Below, piece by piece: positions 7,837-18,273 of a stretch of 56,258 bases of DNA. The translations under genes were made by a program, and so were the position numbers. How positions within the stretch are numbered: position 1 is the stretch's first letter; the number at the start of each line of letters is the position of its first letter. Source of the stretch: Ophiostoma sp. CBS 140.51 (taxonomy: Eukaryota; Ascomycota; Sordariomycetes; Ophiostomatales; Ophiostomataceae); contig JANSLP010000216.1 in NCBI GenBank assembly GCA_029298735.1, positions 1 to 56,258 on the forward strand, in the 5' to 3' direction. The notes below the pieces were generated by a model, which made no database searches, was not told where the DNA came from, and was given only the letters and a program-made list of their open reading frames with translations.

Positions 7837-10708
7837 CAATAGCAATGGCAAGAGCAGCGGCCGTACGCGCCCGGCGGCTCTGACGGCCTGCGAGGCCTGT
7901 CGGAAGCTCAAGATGCGCTGCATCCGGCCGACTGCGACAGAAAACAGCGAGTCGAACCAAAATGAACCGTGCGAACGATGTCGGCGCAATAAGCGGACAT
8001 GCACCATCCCTGAAGCCCGCCCACTCGGCCGGCGACATGGCGCTACAGGTCGCTACCATGGCCTCGAAAAGGCGTATCGACGCATGCAGGCCGAGCTCAA
8101 AAAGGCACAAGCGCAAAAGTCCCAGCTGCGACCTGACACCGCGGATGAAACTGATGTCCCTGATTACGCACAAATATCTGACATTTCGGATATCCCGGAT
8201 ATACCCGACATCACAGATGTTCCAGACGTTTCTGTTTCTGTCTCTGTGGATGACATGCCCGATGTATCGGCGGTGCCACTGCAACGGAACAGAAACAGCA
8301 GAGAGCCTGGAAACAGAGAGTCTGCCAACATTGTTGAAGACAACTTCGTCTCGCCCGCAGACACCATCGTGGCCGCCACTGACTCTGCCCCAGCACCATA
8401 TTCTTACGATGATCCCGCACAGCAAGCGCAACCCGAACCGGAGCCTGACCCGGAGCCCGATCAGGAACCTGACCCGGAGCCCATGAGCAACCCGTTGGCA
8501 CTTTTGGCCGACGCGTCATCGGATGCCGCTCAGGCACTCGCATCGGTATCGTCGGGAACAGAGGCTACACTACACATTGGTGTTGGCCGGCGGTTGCTAC
8601 GCCGTCCGGGCTACGTCTCCCTTGGCCTTCGTCTCAGTCGCGACACACTCGAGCAAGGCTTGGATGTGCTCTATGCGCCGCCGTCCGACAAACACGCCAC
8701 GCATGCCAACTACTTTAAGAGACCGTCAGGCGTGTCGCCGGCACGCGATGTGGGGCCCGACCTCGACCCGGTGGACCTCGGACTTGTGACCATGGAGGAG
8801 GCCGCCAGCTTGTTTCGGAGCTACTATGCCCGCTTTCACCCCATCAATGGCATTTTAGATCCCATCTTGCACACACCGACGTTTGTTCGGGCGCGCTCGG
8901 CACTTTTGTTTACGTGGATTATGGCGCTGACGGCGCAGTTCGAGGTCGGCCATGGAGCGGCGTCACTGGCCAAGCGGCTCCGGCTTCACGGTGAGAAACT
9001 ATCGCACCACGTACACGCTTGCGGCTTCAAGAGCGTCGAGATCATCCAGGGCTACTATATTTCACTGTTGTCGGCCAGCCCGGCGGCGACGATGGCCGAA
9101 GAGCGAAGTTGGCTGTATACCATGTACGCGTTCGGCCTCGGATCGGAGTTGGGGCTGGATAAGGAGGATAAAGAAGACAGGGTGGAAAAGGAGGCCGAGA
9201 CGGTGCCAGCGAAACCATCACAGCCGACGCGGCCATCACAGTCACCATACGGAACCGGGGCTTCCACGGCAGGTCCGGACTCCGGTAACACGGACCGTGC
9301 CGCTCCCGCTCCCGCTTCCGGTCCCGCGACCCGCCCTAGCTTCGACCGCTCTGAACGTGACTGCCGTTTGGCACGCAACCGGCAACGAACGTGGCTGCGC
9401 ATCTTGCTGTGGGAACGTGCCAACAGTGCCGCGCGTGGCCGCATGCACAATTTCCCCGAGACGGCACTAACGCGCAACATTGAGCGCTGGTCGCGCCACC
9501 CACTGGCCCAACCCGCCGACAGGTTCATCTGCGCTTTTATCCTGCTACGGCGCACGCTGGCCGATCTGCAACAGGACTTACACTGTCGAGCACAGGCCCA
9601 GGCGCAGGCCCAAACACCTGTTGCAGACGTCCACTGGGTGTGTAATCTTGTCGACGCCACCCTACGTCCCTGGCGTGAGGCGTGGCTCCCGCCCGATGAC
9701 GATACAGACGTTGTCTCAGACGCTGACACGACACAAACCTACATGGGTCATGTCTACCTGCATGCGCGACTGTGGACGCTCTCGTTTGCGCTGCACCGGT
9801 CCATCAGTCACGACCCGGCCCAGCTGCACGCCATCCGGCAAGACTGCTTTGCGGCCGCGGTGCAGTGTTGTGAGTCGGCCGTACGCGACCTTCAGGCGTT
9901 GGGTGTAGGACTGTACTGCATGCTTGCGCCCACTTGGGCTATGATTTCGTATGCCGCTGTCTTGGCTTTGTCTCTCTTTCCTACTCTTTACACTGCCAAT
10001 GCGGGTACCTCCTCTGCGGACAGCGAACTTCTTGCCCTCGTTGGCCAGGTCGCCCTCCAACTTGAGCGAGCCGGCACTACGCCACCCCATCGCTACGGCA
10101 TTGCTGCTCTGCTCGGCCACCACCTCGTGTCCATCCTGCGCACACGTTTGCGGACGAGACATCAGCAACCTCAGACTACACAGCAAGGACAACCAGCACA
10201 GTCCTTACAGGAGCAAGAGCTGCCGACACCGACAACAATGCCATATACACAACAGGGCCAACAAGCCCAGCAGACACAACAAACACAAGCGACACACCAT
10301 CTACACCTGCCGCCGAAACAACAACCGCCCATGTCTATGCCTATGGCAACACCAATGTCCATGGCACAGGATGCGTACCAACATAGGCAGTACCCGCCCT
10401 ACCCGCAGCCCGATGTGCGTGCCGATATCTATACCAATGATGCAGAAGATGGGTCTGGCCGGATGCCAATGGTTTATCACAACCACGAGGTCATGCACGA
10501 CAGCATTGGTGCGATGGGTCCTATGGGCGCAATTGGCGCCATGGATGTTGATGCGATCGGTGCCATTGCGGATCCCACCGTCTCAGTCTACAATCCGTTC
10601 TGGACGCCGGCTGTGGCCTCGACGGAGGGGGATCTTGATGTCACGGGTGAAGGGTTTGTAGATCTGTTCAGAGACATGTTTGGGCAGGGTTTGGGAGGTG
10701 TCTTTTAG
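7811..10708 (+). CDS. Zn2Cys6 transcription factor, likely cluster regulator
   Basis: An intronless 965-aa protein. The N-terminal zinc binuclear cluster uses Cys27, 30, 37, 54, 57 and 64, i.e. C-x2-C-x6-C-x16-C-x2-C-x6-C. The 16-residue central loop is longer than the usual 5-12. A basic segment and a short helix with dimerisation potential (Leu-Glu-Lys...Lys) follow. Low-complexity acidic/proline stretches cover about residues 115-145 (D/I/P repeats) and 200-225 (P-E-P-D repeats). The middle region contains a fungal-specific regulatory domain around FRSYYARFHPI and HTPTFVRA. The C-terminal 170 residues are Gln- and Met-rich and look like an activation region. Its central place in a 12-gene block makes it the natural pathway regulator, probably binding CGG half sites. 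That assignment is inferred. Confidence 0.88.
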   Translation: MSSISSTGSNSNGKSSGRTRPAALTACEACRKLKMRCIRPTATENSESNQNEPCERCRRNKRTCTIPEARPLGRRHGATGRYHGLEKAYRRMQAELKKAQAQKSQLRPDTADETDVPDYAQISDISDIPDIPDITDVPDVSVSVSVDDMPDVSAVPLQRNRNSREPGNRESANIVEDNFVSPADTIVAATDSAPAPYSYDDPAQQAQPEPEPDPEPDQEPDPEPMSNPLALLADASSDAAQALASVSSGTEATLHIGVGRRLLRRPGYVSLGLRLSRDTLEQGLDVLYAPPSDKHATHANYFKRPSGVSPARDVGPDLDPVDLGLVTMEEAASLFRSYYARFHPINGILDPILHTPTFVRARSALLFTWIMALTAQFEVGHGAASLAKRLRLHGEKLSHHVHACGFKSVEIIQGYYISLLSASPAATMAEERSWLYTMYAFGLGSELGLDKEDKEDRVEKEAETVPAKPSQPTRPSQSPYGTGASTAGPDSGNTDRAAPAPASGPATRPSFDRSERDCRLARNRQRTWLRILLWERANSAARGRMHNFPETALTRNIERWSRHPLAQPADRFICAFILLRRTLADLQQDLHCRAQAQAQAQTPVADVHWVCNLVDATLRPWREAWLPPDDDTDVVSDADTTQTYMGHVYLHARLWTLSFALHRSISHDPAQLHAIRQDCFAAAVQCCESAVRDLQALGVGLYCMLAPTWAMISYAAVLALSLFPTLYTANAGTSSADSELLALVGQVALQLERAGTTPPHRYGIAALLGHHLVSILRTRLRTRHQQPQTTQQGQPAQSLQEQELPTPTTMPYTQQGQQAQQTQQTQATHHLHLPPKQQPPMSMPMATPMSMAQDAYQHRQYPPYPQPDVRADIYTNDAEDGSGRMPMVYHNHEVMHDSIGAMGPMGAIGAMDVDAIGAIADPTVSVYNPFWTPAVASTEGDLDVTGEGFVDLFRDMFGQGLGGVF

Positions 10709-10810
10709 TCCTTCAAATCGGATGTCTTTTAGAACTATTGTAGATCTATGTAGAAATTAAATCAAAAATAACATTCAAATTTTATCACATCTTCTATCGC
10801 TTTTACTCAT

Positions 10811-12005
10811 CTACAGATTACTTGAAATTCTGGTCTCGCCACGCAGAACCTTCTTCACAAAGTGCGGGTCTTCCCGCAGCGGCCGGCCCAGACCGCACAT
10901 GTCAATGTCGCCGCGCTCGACAGCCTCGGACATGCGGAACCCGTCGCGCCAGCCACCGGTGGTGCCAATGACGGCGCGCGACAGCACCTTCTTCATCTCC
11001 TGTGCCCACTCGATGAAGTAGCTACCCCGCAGACGCTGCGAGGGCCGCGTGCCCAGCTCCGTCATAATGTTGCCGCGCCACGCGGGTGATTCGTAGGTGC
11101 CGCCCGAAATGTCGAAAAAGTCCACACCGGCCTCCTCGAGCCACTTGATGACGACACACATCTCGGCAAAGCTGGTGCCGCCCTCGATAAAGTCGTGGCA
11201 GTTGAGCTTGGCGCCAATGACAAACTTGTCCGAGGGCAGCTTGGCCTGGATGGCGCGGACAATGTCGAGCACAAACCGCGCGCGGTTCTCCAGCGAGCCG
11301 CCGTACTCGTCGGTGCGCTTGTTGATGAGCGGGGACAAGAATTGGTTGATAATGTAGCCGTGGCTGGCGTGCAGAATAATGCCGTCGGCACCGGCCTCAG
11401 CGAGCACAGACGCCGCCCAGACGTAGCGGTCCATCAGGTCCTGTATCTCCGCCTTTGTGAGTGGGCTGGGTTCGCCGTATGTCTTGTCGAGACAGGGGCG
11501 CAGCTGGGTATCAGACGACGATTTGGGGTGCTTGTTCAAAAACTTGGGCACCTGGCGGCCGGGGAACTGCAGCTGCCCCAGGAACACGGCACCGTGCGAC
11601 TTGGCTGCCTGAACGGCCGGCTTGAAAGCAGCGACTGCATCCCAGGGATTGTTCATGTCCAGCACGGCATTGCTGTAGTTTTCGAGATGCTCGCGGTGGA
11701 TGGGGATGTTGCCCGTGCAAATGAGGCCGGCGCCGCCGTCGGCCACGTCCTGGTAGAGCTCGGCGTAGCGGGGTAGCGGCTTGCCGCAGAGCTCAATGTT
11801 TTTGTCGTCGTGCGTCGAGGCATACTCGCTGAGCGGCGTGCGGTAGAGACGGTTGGGAATGACCTTGCCGGAGAGCGGGAGGGTGATGGACTGGGTGGAT
11901 GTTAGCTATATTGAAATTGACAACCGCATGCTGTTTATCGTCAAGGAAATCCCAAATCATTTGGGGGCTTACCTGAGCCAACGGGGAAACGTATGATGCC
12001 GACAT
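10811..12005 (-). CDS. NADH:flavin oxidoreductase / Old Yellow Enzyme, PTS1-like end
   Basis: Two exons on the minus strand, 12005-11973 (MSASYVSPLAQ) and 11890-10811, give 370 aa. The intron starts GTAAGC and ends CACCCAG, joining LAQ to SITLPLSGKVIPNR in phase 0. The family signature is clear: ASHGYIINQFLSP, N-x-RTDEYGGS and ENR-x-RF, with His/Tyr residues for substrate polarisation, and a C-terminal FMN phosphate-binding region around GTTGGW and GLGRP. These FMN enzymes reduce activated C=C bonds, including enones and 2,4-dienoyl-CoA esters. The last residues are RISSNL; SNL is a non-canonical PTS1-like tripeptide. Inferred role: reduction of an unsaturated ring or acyl intermediate. Confidence 0.9.
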
Positions 12006-12500
12006 GATGGATGATGAGTTGTGTATGGATGGAGTATGGAAGGATGTGATGATACGATCTCGGCAGATGAAGGAATATGCAGGCCTGTCGAGCTCTTTTC
12101 AAGTGTACTGTGACCTTCTCCTGAACTTTGTTTTTTAACTCTTCTCTCTAATCACCCGCGTGAACCTCCGCGCCAACTCCGCGCGTCATGAAAGGATGAA
12201 GCTGCACCGTCCCTGCTCCGTCCCTGCTCCGTCCCTTGGCCCCACACGTCACAACCGGCGCTTTAATCTGATGCCGGCCACCGGTCGAATTGAACGAGGC
12301 TAGTGGGACGACCAGTTTCGACGATGGCCAACTTCAACATGACGCCGTCTTTTGGTCTTTCCCCGTTTTTCTCTTTTCCAGTTTCCCCTCTCGCAGGATG
12401 GAGTCGTGGTCACATCGTTTGAAATTACTGCACGGTTGTGAATGTAGTATCTTGTTTTATCAACTCGATTTTGTTGGCTAGTCTATAGTTAACAGTTTGT
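12006..12500. other. Spacer upstream of the OYE gene
   Basis: 5' region of the OYE gene and 3' region of the dehydrogenase gene. A tandem GTCCCTGCTCC duplication occurs at about 12210-12235, followed by a GGCCACCGGTCGAATT segment. No ORF of interest. Confidence 0.35.
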
Positions 12501-13499
12501 CTACAATTTTGCGGCCGGGTGTGCCGGCGTGTTTGGTTTTCCGCTTGCACCCACACTCTCCTCCACAACGGCCATGAGTTTCTGCACCGTTGACTCCTCC
12601 ACACCCTTCTCCATCCACAAAATATGCTGTGCTATGCAGACACGTGCAACCACTTCGGTGCCAGACACAACCCGCCATCCATTAGCTGCTGCGGTATTGT
12701 AGAGCGCCGTCTGCGGTGACGGCATGTAGCACATGTCCACCACAATCCTTTTGGCGTTGTCTCTGTCCCGGGCTAGGACGGCATCCAGTATTGCCCGGCA
12801 GCGAATTTCGTCTGCGTCCTGCGGTGGCAGGTCTGGCACCGTGCCGACAATAATTTGTGGTAGCTCCAGCTTCGCAACCTCGTCGAGAGACGACACGTAG
12901 CGCAGCGTCACGGTCTTGTCAAACGACTCCTTGAGGGCGTCCACCTCCAACTTGAGCCGATTGACCACGTAGATCTCCGAAACGCCAAACCACCGCCACA
13001 GCGCGTAGACGGCACTCCGCGCCGCGCCGCCTGCCCCCAGAATCATGGCTGGTCGGCCGCGAGTTTGTGAGGCGGCATCGGGGAAGCGTGCCAACACAGC
13101 CTCCCGGATACCCACGCAGTCCGTGTTTGTGCCAATCCACTTCTTTTGCCCGTTTTGTCGACGCACAAATCCCGTGTTGACCGCGCCAATGACTTTGGCC
13201 TCGTCCGTCTGGGCGTCCAGTCGCGTGGCAAAGGTCACCTTGTTGGGCATCGTGATGGATGCGCCGAGGCAGCGGCCATCATGCAGTTTTGTACTGAAAT
13301 CGTCAGGATTGGTCGTCTGACACAGGGAAAAGTGCCAGGGCACACCGCGCGCCGAAAACATGAGGTTTTGCAGGCGTGGCGAGAGCGACTGGGCAATGTG
13401 GCCACCAAAGATGTAAAAGTCGCGCTCAGTCGTGAGGAGAGTAGGGTCCTCGCGCAGCGGCGAGTCGCCAAACGTGTAGGACTGTTCGAGGATGTCCAT
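12501..13499 (-). CDS. Quinate/shikimate 5-dehydrogenase-like enzyme with PTS1
   Basis: 332 aa when started at the ATG at 13499. The substrate-binding residues of the AroE/QutB family are visible: SLSP (38-41), MPNK with Lys87, and NTDCVG with Asp127. The NAD(P) loop is GAGGAA (155-160). It would oxidise or reduce the C3/C5 hydroxyl of quinate, shikimate or an analogue. An in-frame extension to 13745 is possible (414 aa), but its 82 residues are His/Asn-rich and come from a GTT/GTG microsatellite, so I prefer 13499. The end is HPAAKL; AKL is a canonical PTS1, unexpected for a cytosolic quinate enzyme. It is divergent from the Gfo/Idh gene. No dehydroquinase (QutE) gene lies nearby, so this is not a standard qut/qa cluster. 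Confidence 0.88.
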   Translation of the reverse strand: MDILEQSYTFGDSPLREDPTLLTTERDFYIFGGHIAQSLSPRLQNLMFSARGVPWHFSLCQTTNPDDFSTKLHDGRCLGASITMPNKVTFATRLDAQTDEAKVIGAVNTGFVRRQNGQKKWIGTNTDCVGIREAVLARFPDAASQTRGRPAMILGAGGAARSAVYALWRWFGVSEIYVVNRLKLEVDALKESFDKTVTLRYVSSLDEVAKLELPQIIVGTVPDLPPQDADEIRCRAILDAVLARDRDNAKRIVVDMCYMPSPQTALYNTAAANGWRVVSGTEVVARVCIAQHILWMEKGVEESTVQKLMAVVEESVGASGKPNTPAHPAAKL

Positions 13500-14101
13500 T
13501 GTGGGGGTTGTCGTGTTGTGGTTCTGGTTGTGGCTGTGGTTGTGGCTGTTGTAGTTGTGGAATTTGACGTTGTCGATGTTGTGATTGTTTTGGTGATTGT
13601 CTAATATTTGTCCGTTTGTTTGATTTCCGTGAATTTGCGAGCCACCCAAAAACTTATTGCTGCCTTCCGTTGCTTTCTGTCTTGGCACCTCCGCAGTTTT
13701 TACATCATTGGTTTTTCCACAATCTGGAGACGGCGTTGAAGCCACGTCCCACTGAATCAGTTTCCCCGCTTCCCCTCTTCCAACCCTTCCCGGCCGTGAT
13801 CCGGGCCCGGTGTATTATTTAATGACCGGCATCCTCAACACGGCTTAAAGACGTCCGAAAGTCGACCGATTGCGATGAGCGGACACGGATGCTTGCCAAG
13901 CTGCCATGTTTGTATGTCAAAACCAGGAACAAATATTGGAAATCAAAGTTGGAGAAGGTAGTTGTAAATACCGACGGGAGCCGCACTGCATGAGCCGCAC
14001 TGCATCCACGTTTGTTGTTTTGTTTTCTACATTTCAGAGTCTTAGAATACCTTCATCCCAATAGCCGACAAATCCTTCACACAGTATCCCACCATCCCAC
14101 C
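13500..14101. promoter_or_regulatory. Divergent promoter between dehydrogenase and Gfo/Idh genes
   Basis: A shared 5' region of about 600 bp. It includes an interrupted GTGGTT/GTTGTGG microsatellite at 13505-13580 that would encode an H/N-rich tract if translated on the minus strand. It also has a GATCCGGGCCCGG segment at about 13799-13811 with palindromic GGGCCC. Confidence 0.4.
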
Positions 14102-15253
14102 ATGACATCAAATTCGAAAATCACTGTCGTCCTCGTCGGCGGTGGCACTATTGCGCCTCTTCATGCCAAATACCTGACATCGTCACCCAACTGCGAGCTC
14201 GTCGCCATCATCGACCCTTTCCCGCCAGGCGAGCGACTGGCCAAGACACTCAATGTACCGCACTACAAGTCGGTCGGCGACCTGCTCGCACAGTCGGGCA
14301 CACAACCTCAGCCTGATGCATATATTGTCTGCGTCCCCTCCCATTTACACGTCCCTGTGGCCAGCGAGATCTTACGCCAGGCCAAGCCCAAGGCTATCTT
14401 GGCCGAGAAACCCATGGCCACTGACTCAGCGTCGGCTGCCACACTCTTGAAAGAAGCACGCGATGCCGGTGTTGCTCTTCTTGTCGGCCACCATCGCCGC
14501 TTCCACCCGGCGGTGGCTTCCGCCCGCAAGGCCATCGAGGCTGGCCGCATTGGACGTGTCACGGCCGTGTCGGCCATGTGGACCTCCAAGAAGAGCGACG
14601 ACTATTTCCAGTTGCCCGGCGCTGGTTGGCGCAGCAAACGCTCGGCTGGCGGTGGCCCCGTGTGGACGAACATGGTGCACGATATTGATGCGCTACACTA
14701 CCTTACAGGGTCGCGTGTTGAGCAGATTTGGGCCACACGCGCGCGGAGGGAACGCACGCTTCCAGCCGACGTTGACGCCGCAGATGCCGTCGAGGAAGGC
14801 GCTGCGGTGATGGCGCGCTATGCCGACGGCACGGTGGCCACGTTTTTGGTGTGCGACAACACGCCGAGTCCCTTTGGCTGGGAGGCGGCCGCGGGCGATT
14901 TTGCCGACTATGCGGCTGCCTCCGTCCCTGTGGACTCGTACCGCATATTGGGCACGAGGGGCACGCTGAGTGTGCCGGACAATGTGCTGTGGAATTACGA
15001 CGAGGCTCTGAAAGCTGGCAAGCCGGCCAACACAATCGGCTGGAATGTGGCTCTGACACGGGAGCCCATTGCCGTCACTGACGACATTGCCTTCCAACAA
15101 CAGACGGAGCACCTCGCACGTGTGGTCCGTGGCCAAGAAGCGCCCAGATGCTCTGGTGCCGACGGCCTTGCTGCTGTGCAGGTCTGCGAGGCTATCCTGC
15201 AGGCACTTGCAGCCGGTGATGGCGTGCCAGTGACTCTGCCTCCTCCCGTGTAA
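14102..15253 (+). CDS. Gfo/Idh/MocA family NAD(P)-dependent oxidoreductase
   Basis: 383 aa, intronless. Start chosen at 14102 (CCACCATGACA), just before the Rossmann segment VVLVGGGTIAPLHA. The frame is open a further 90 bases upstream, but that part reads as 5' UTR. The signature AEKP (101-104) carries the catalytic Lys103. The C-terminal alpha/beta domain has GGGPVWTNMVHDIDALHYL, the usual His-containing dimer and substrate segment. Relatives oxidise cyclitols and sugars such as inositol, glucose-fructose or gluconate-type substrates. No PTS1 (ends PPPV). Its divergent pairing with the shikimate-dehydrogenase-like gene suggests a second hydroxyl oxidation on the same polyhydroxylated substrate. 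That is inference. Confidence 0.9.
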   Translation: MTSNSKITVVLVGGGTIAPLHAKYLTSSPNCELVAIIDPFPPGERLAKTLNVPHYKSVGDLLAQSGTQPQPDAYIVCVPSHLHVPVASEILRQAKPKAILAEKPMATDSASAATLLKEARDAGVALLVGHHRRFHPAVASARKAIEAGRIGRVTAVSAMWTSKKSDDYFQLPGAGWRSKRSAGGGPVWTNMVHDIDALHYLTGSRVEQIWATRARRERTLPADVDAADAVEEGAAVMARYADGTVATFLVCDNTPSPFGWEAAAGDFADYAAASVPVDSYRILGTRGTLSVPDNVLWNYDEALKAGKPANTIGWNVALTREPIAVTDDIAFQQQTEHLARVVRGQEAPRCSGADGLAAVQVCEAILQALAAGDGVPVTLPPPV

Positions 15254-16281
15254 AATGGACATGTGATGATGCAGATAAAGCCAAAGAGATCAATTAGAAT
15301 CTATTGTATAAAATAAGCTGGAAATATCAATACCATTTAACGCAATAAAATGTGCACGTGTCATCAATTTACTTTATGAAATTGCTTCCCTAGACAGCCC
15401 GTCTATCATATCATTATTTGATTGTTTTGTGTAAGTACTGCATTCGGGATCTGTGCTTCCTGCCATACTTGCATTTTAAGCACCCTAAGTAGAAAAATAC
15501 CGCCGGCATCCACGGCATTCGTTCTGGCTTAATTAGGAATTGCTGTGTAAAAAGTAAATATGGCACGCTGTTTCCTTCTCTTCCTGGCGGATTTAGCTCG
15601 GAAGTCTCCTCTTTTTCGCTGTTTTCCTCGGGCCCCCTTGCTTATTTCTAGTACAACTTCATTGGGTATACCCCGGACTTTAACACCCACGACCCCATAC
15701 CCCATTGTCCAGTGTTGCGGGGTTGCAGAGATTTTAGGACATCAACAAGGGGAAAACAAGCCCATGATTCCAGGATTTGGTGCATTCGAGCTCCAAGTGC
15801 CCGGCTCCGGTCAATTCAAAAACGTTCCGGAGGTGATTGGCGTAGGTGATCGGCGTCTTACCCTTCCCCTTTGCACCCAAAGTGCCCTGTGCGAGGAGAG
15901 TGGTTCTGTGTGATTCTGTGTTTTTGTGTCTCTTCGGTACTGAACCCTTCAACACTGAGCATGGATTGAATGGACATTGCAGCCTGCAGCCTGTATTTAC
16001 GTCGTGTCATTATTGTGCTTCGATTATTGGTTTGACAAGTCGTCGAGGATATAAAGAGAGACGCCTAGATCTGATAGATCTGAAGATTTCAAGATTTCAA
16101 GAGATCTGCAAGACGAGAAGCAGCCGTCATTCAATCAATGCGGTCCCTTTGAATATCTTTTGATTTTTCCACTGCCTGTCTCAACACCTTTATTTATCTG
16201 CCTCACCCTTCCCTTTTCTCAACTCGTTCTTATTTTTACTGCAACGACTCATCGACCTATCCTCCTTCAACCTCTGCCACG
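15254..16281. other. Long spacer upstream of the permease gene
   Basis: About 1 kb without a credible gene. It carries copy 1 of a promoter block shared with the AMACR gene (15668-15822), a TATAAAG at 16050-16056, and a purine/pyrimidine stretch with AGATCTGATAGATCTGAAG at about 16067-16085. Confidence 0.45.
15668..15822 (+). promoter_or_regulatory. Shared promoter block, copy 1 (permease gene)
   Basis: Begins with ATACCCCGGACTTTAACACC (15668-15687) and ends with GCTCCGGTCAATTCAAAAA (15804-15822). The two motifs are 136 bp apart. Both recur in the same order upstream of the AMACR gene with 135-bp spacing, and a CCCATG-n3-CCAG-n3-TTG pattern matches in between. It could be a co-regulatory element or a degenerate dispersed repeat. 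Confidence 0.5.
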
Positions 16282-18038
16282 ATGTTCGAAACATTCATCC
16301 AGGGCAACCGGCTCCGCTGGCTTGCGCGGATTAGCTGCTCTGTGGTATGTATCCAGTCCTCCTTCTGTGATGCATTTTTTACTGTTGATTGGCTAACGAC
16401 ACAGTCCTTCTTCCTCGAGGGCTACCAAGCCGGCATTCTTGGCGGTGTCCAGGACACATCGCAGTACCTCGACGCCATCGGAAACCCAACGGGCACCTAT
16501 GTCATCCCCATGATTGCCTCATCGTACACGCTGGCGGCTGCCGCCATGTCGGTGTTGGCCGTTGTCGTCGGCATGCCGCTGGGCCGCCGTAACTCGATTA
16601 TGCTTGGCAACATTCTTATCATCTTTGGTGGCATCATCCAAGCGGCCTCCTTTTCCGTGGCCCAAATTATCGTGGCTCGTGTCATTTGTGTAAGTGATCC
16701 TTTACCTTTTCCAGACACAATTTTATATACGATGAAAGCTAACACATTCAGGGTTTCGGTATTGGCGTAAGCTCTACTCTTTTCTCTCTTGATGATTGTC
16801 ATTCTGACATACTGACCATTCTTTTTAGCTGATCACTTGTAACGTGGCCATGTACATGGTAAGTCTTTCCAGTGCATGTTAATTCTGTTTTGACAGCCTT
16901 CTCACTAACGCTCCAGTCTGAAATGAGTATTCATGCTCGCGAACGTGGACCCGAGGTCGCCATCAACTGTGCATCCCTTCTCGCCGGTGTGGCCATTTCC
17001 TACTGGGTCGACTTTGGCTTTACACAGATGTCGACACAGTTCTCGTGGCGTTTCCCCATCGGCCTGCAGTCGCTGTGGGCCATGATCCCGGCCGTTGGCA
17101 TGTTCTTCTGCCCGGACTCGCCCCGTTGGTACTATGCCAAGGGCCGCGAGGTCGCGGGCGACACTACCCTCGCACGGCTGCACGGCGTCTACAACCCCGA
17201 TACGGCCCTCGGCGAAGAGGACGAACGCATCATCCAGCAGGTCAAGGCCGAGATTATGCAGAGTATCCAGCTGGAGGCCGAACAGGAGAACAAGCTCAGC
17301 TGGATCAGTCTTGTGTGGGACAACACGCCGCTGCGTGTCGGTCGCCGTGTGCGCATCTCCTTTATTATTCTGTCGATCCAGCAGATGATGGGCATTGATA
17401 TCATGGTCTACTACATGACTCTCACATTCCGTGGTGTGGGCCTGTCTGTTTTCCTGTCGTCGCTGCTCGCCGCCGTCTGTCTCACTGTCCAGTTTGGCGG
17501 CGCCCTGCTGTGCATCCCCACCATTGAGCGTATGGGCCGCCGCAACATTATGCTCATCACGTCGTCCGCACAGAGTGTGTGTATGCTGATCTTTGTTGTG
17601 CTCGTGGGTCTGCCGTCCAGCAAGATTACCGACGCCACGCAATGGGCCGCTGCGGCCATCCTGTTCCCCTACGTCTTTTTCTATGGCTGGGGCTGGGTCA
17701 CCTGCCCTTGGTTGTATGGCCCCGAGATTGCGCCGCTCAAGTACCGCCACGTCGGCGCTGCCGCCGGTCTCTTTGGCGAGTGGCTGTTCACTTTCGTCAC
17801 CGTCTTTGCCGGCGGCATTGGTATCCAGACGGTCGGCTGGCGCATCTGGATCTGGCCTCTCGTCTTCAACTTTGTCGGCGTTGCTTTTGTTTACTTTATG
17901 TGCCCTGACCCCACGGGCAAGACGCTCGAGGAGGTGGACGCGCTTTTTGTCAAGGACGCCAGCCTGCTGAACCGGCTGCCGCACGGTGTGGACGAGAAGA
18001 CCAACGCCCAGGAGGTCGAGGAGGCGGAGATGGCTTAG
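16282..18038 (+). CDS. MFS sugar/quinate-type permease
   Basis: Five exons: 16282-16344, 16405-16689, 16752-16766, 16829-16858 and 16917-18038, giving 504 aa. Exon 3 is a 15-base micro-exon (GFGIG) and exon 4 is 30 bases. Together they rebuild the conserved R-x-I-x-GFGIGLI...SEM stretch of sugar porters, which supports the model. Other family marks are DSPRWYYAKGR, the WRFPIGLQ segment, QQMMGIDIMVYY, IERMGRR and the C-terminal GKTLEEVD. Twelve membrane helices are expected. Relatives import hexoses, disaccharides or quinate by proton symport. Placed among hydroaromatic-type enzymes, it is the likely importer of the cluster substrate; the exact cargo is not deducible. Confidence 0.88.
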
Positions 18039-18273
18039 GTTGTGGGAGTGTGAAAGTGAAAGCCTGTGGAGGTGTATCAGTGTGTATAGGATCGAGAGGC
18101 TGTATATTGCCAGATCGTTCATATGTTGGATTTCACGGAGATTTTGTTTTCACGCTACCTATCTTACAGTAGTTTACAAGACAATATACAATACAGGCAA
18201 ATTACCATGTCCCCCTGGCCCGTTTCCATCTTCGTTATTCAAAAGACTACTTGCTCTTTACACTACTTACTCT

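Noticed and set aside
12501..15253. Standard quinate (qut/qa) cluster
   Set aside because: No 3-dehydroquinase, no qutA/qutR-type regulator pair, and the enzymes carry peroxisomal signals; the permease alone is not enough.
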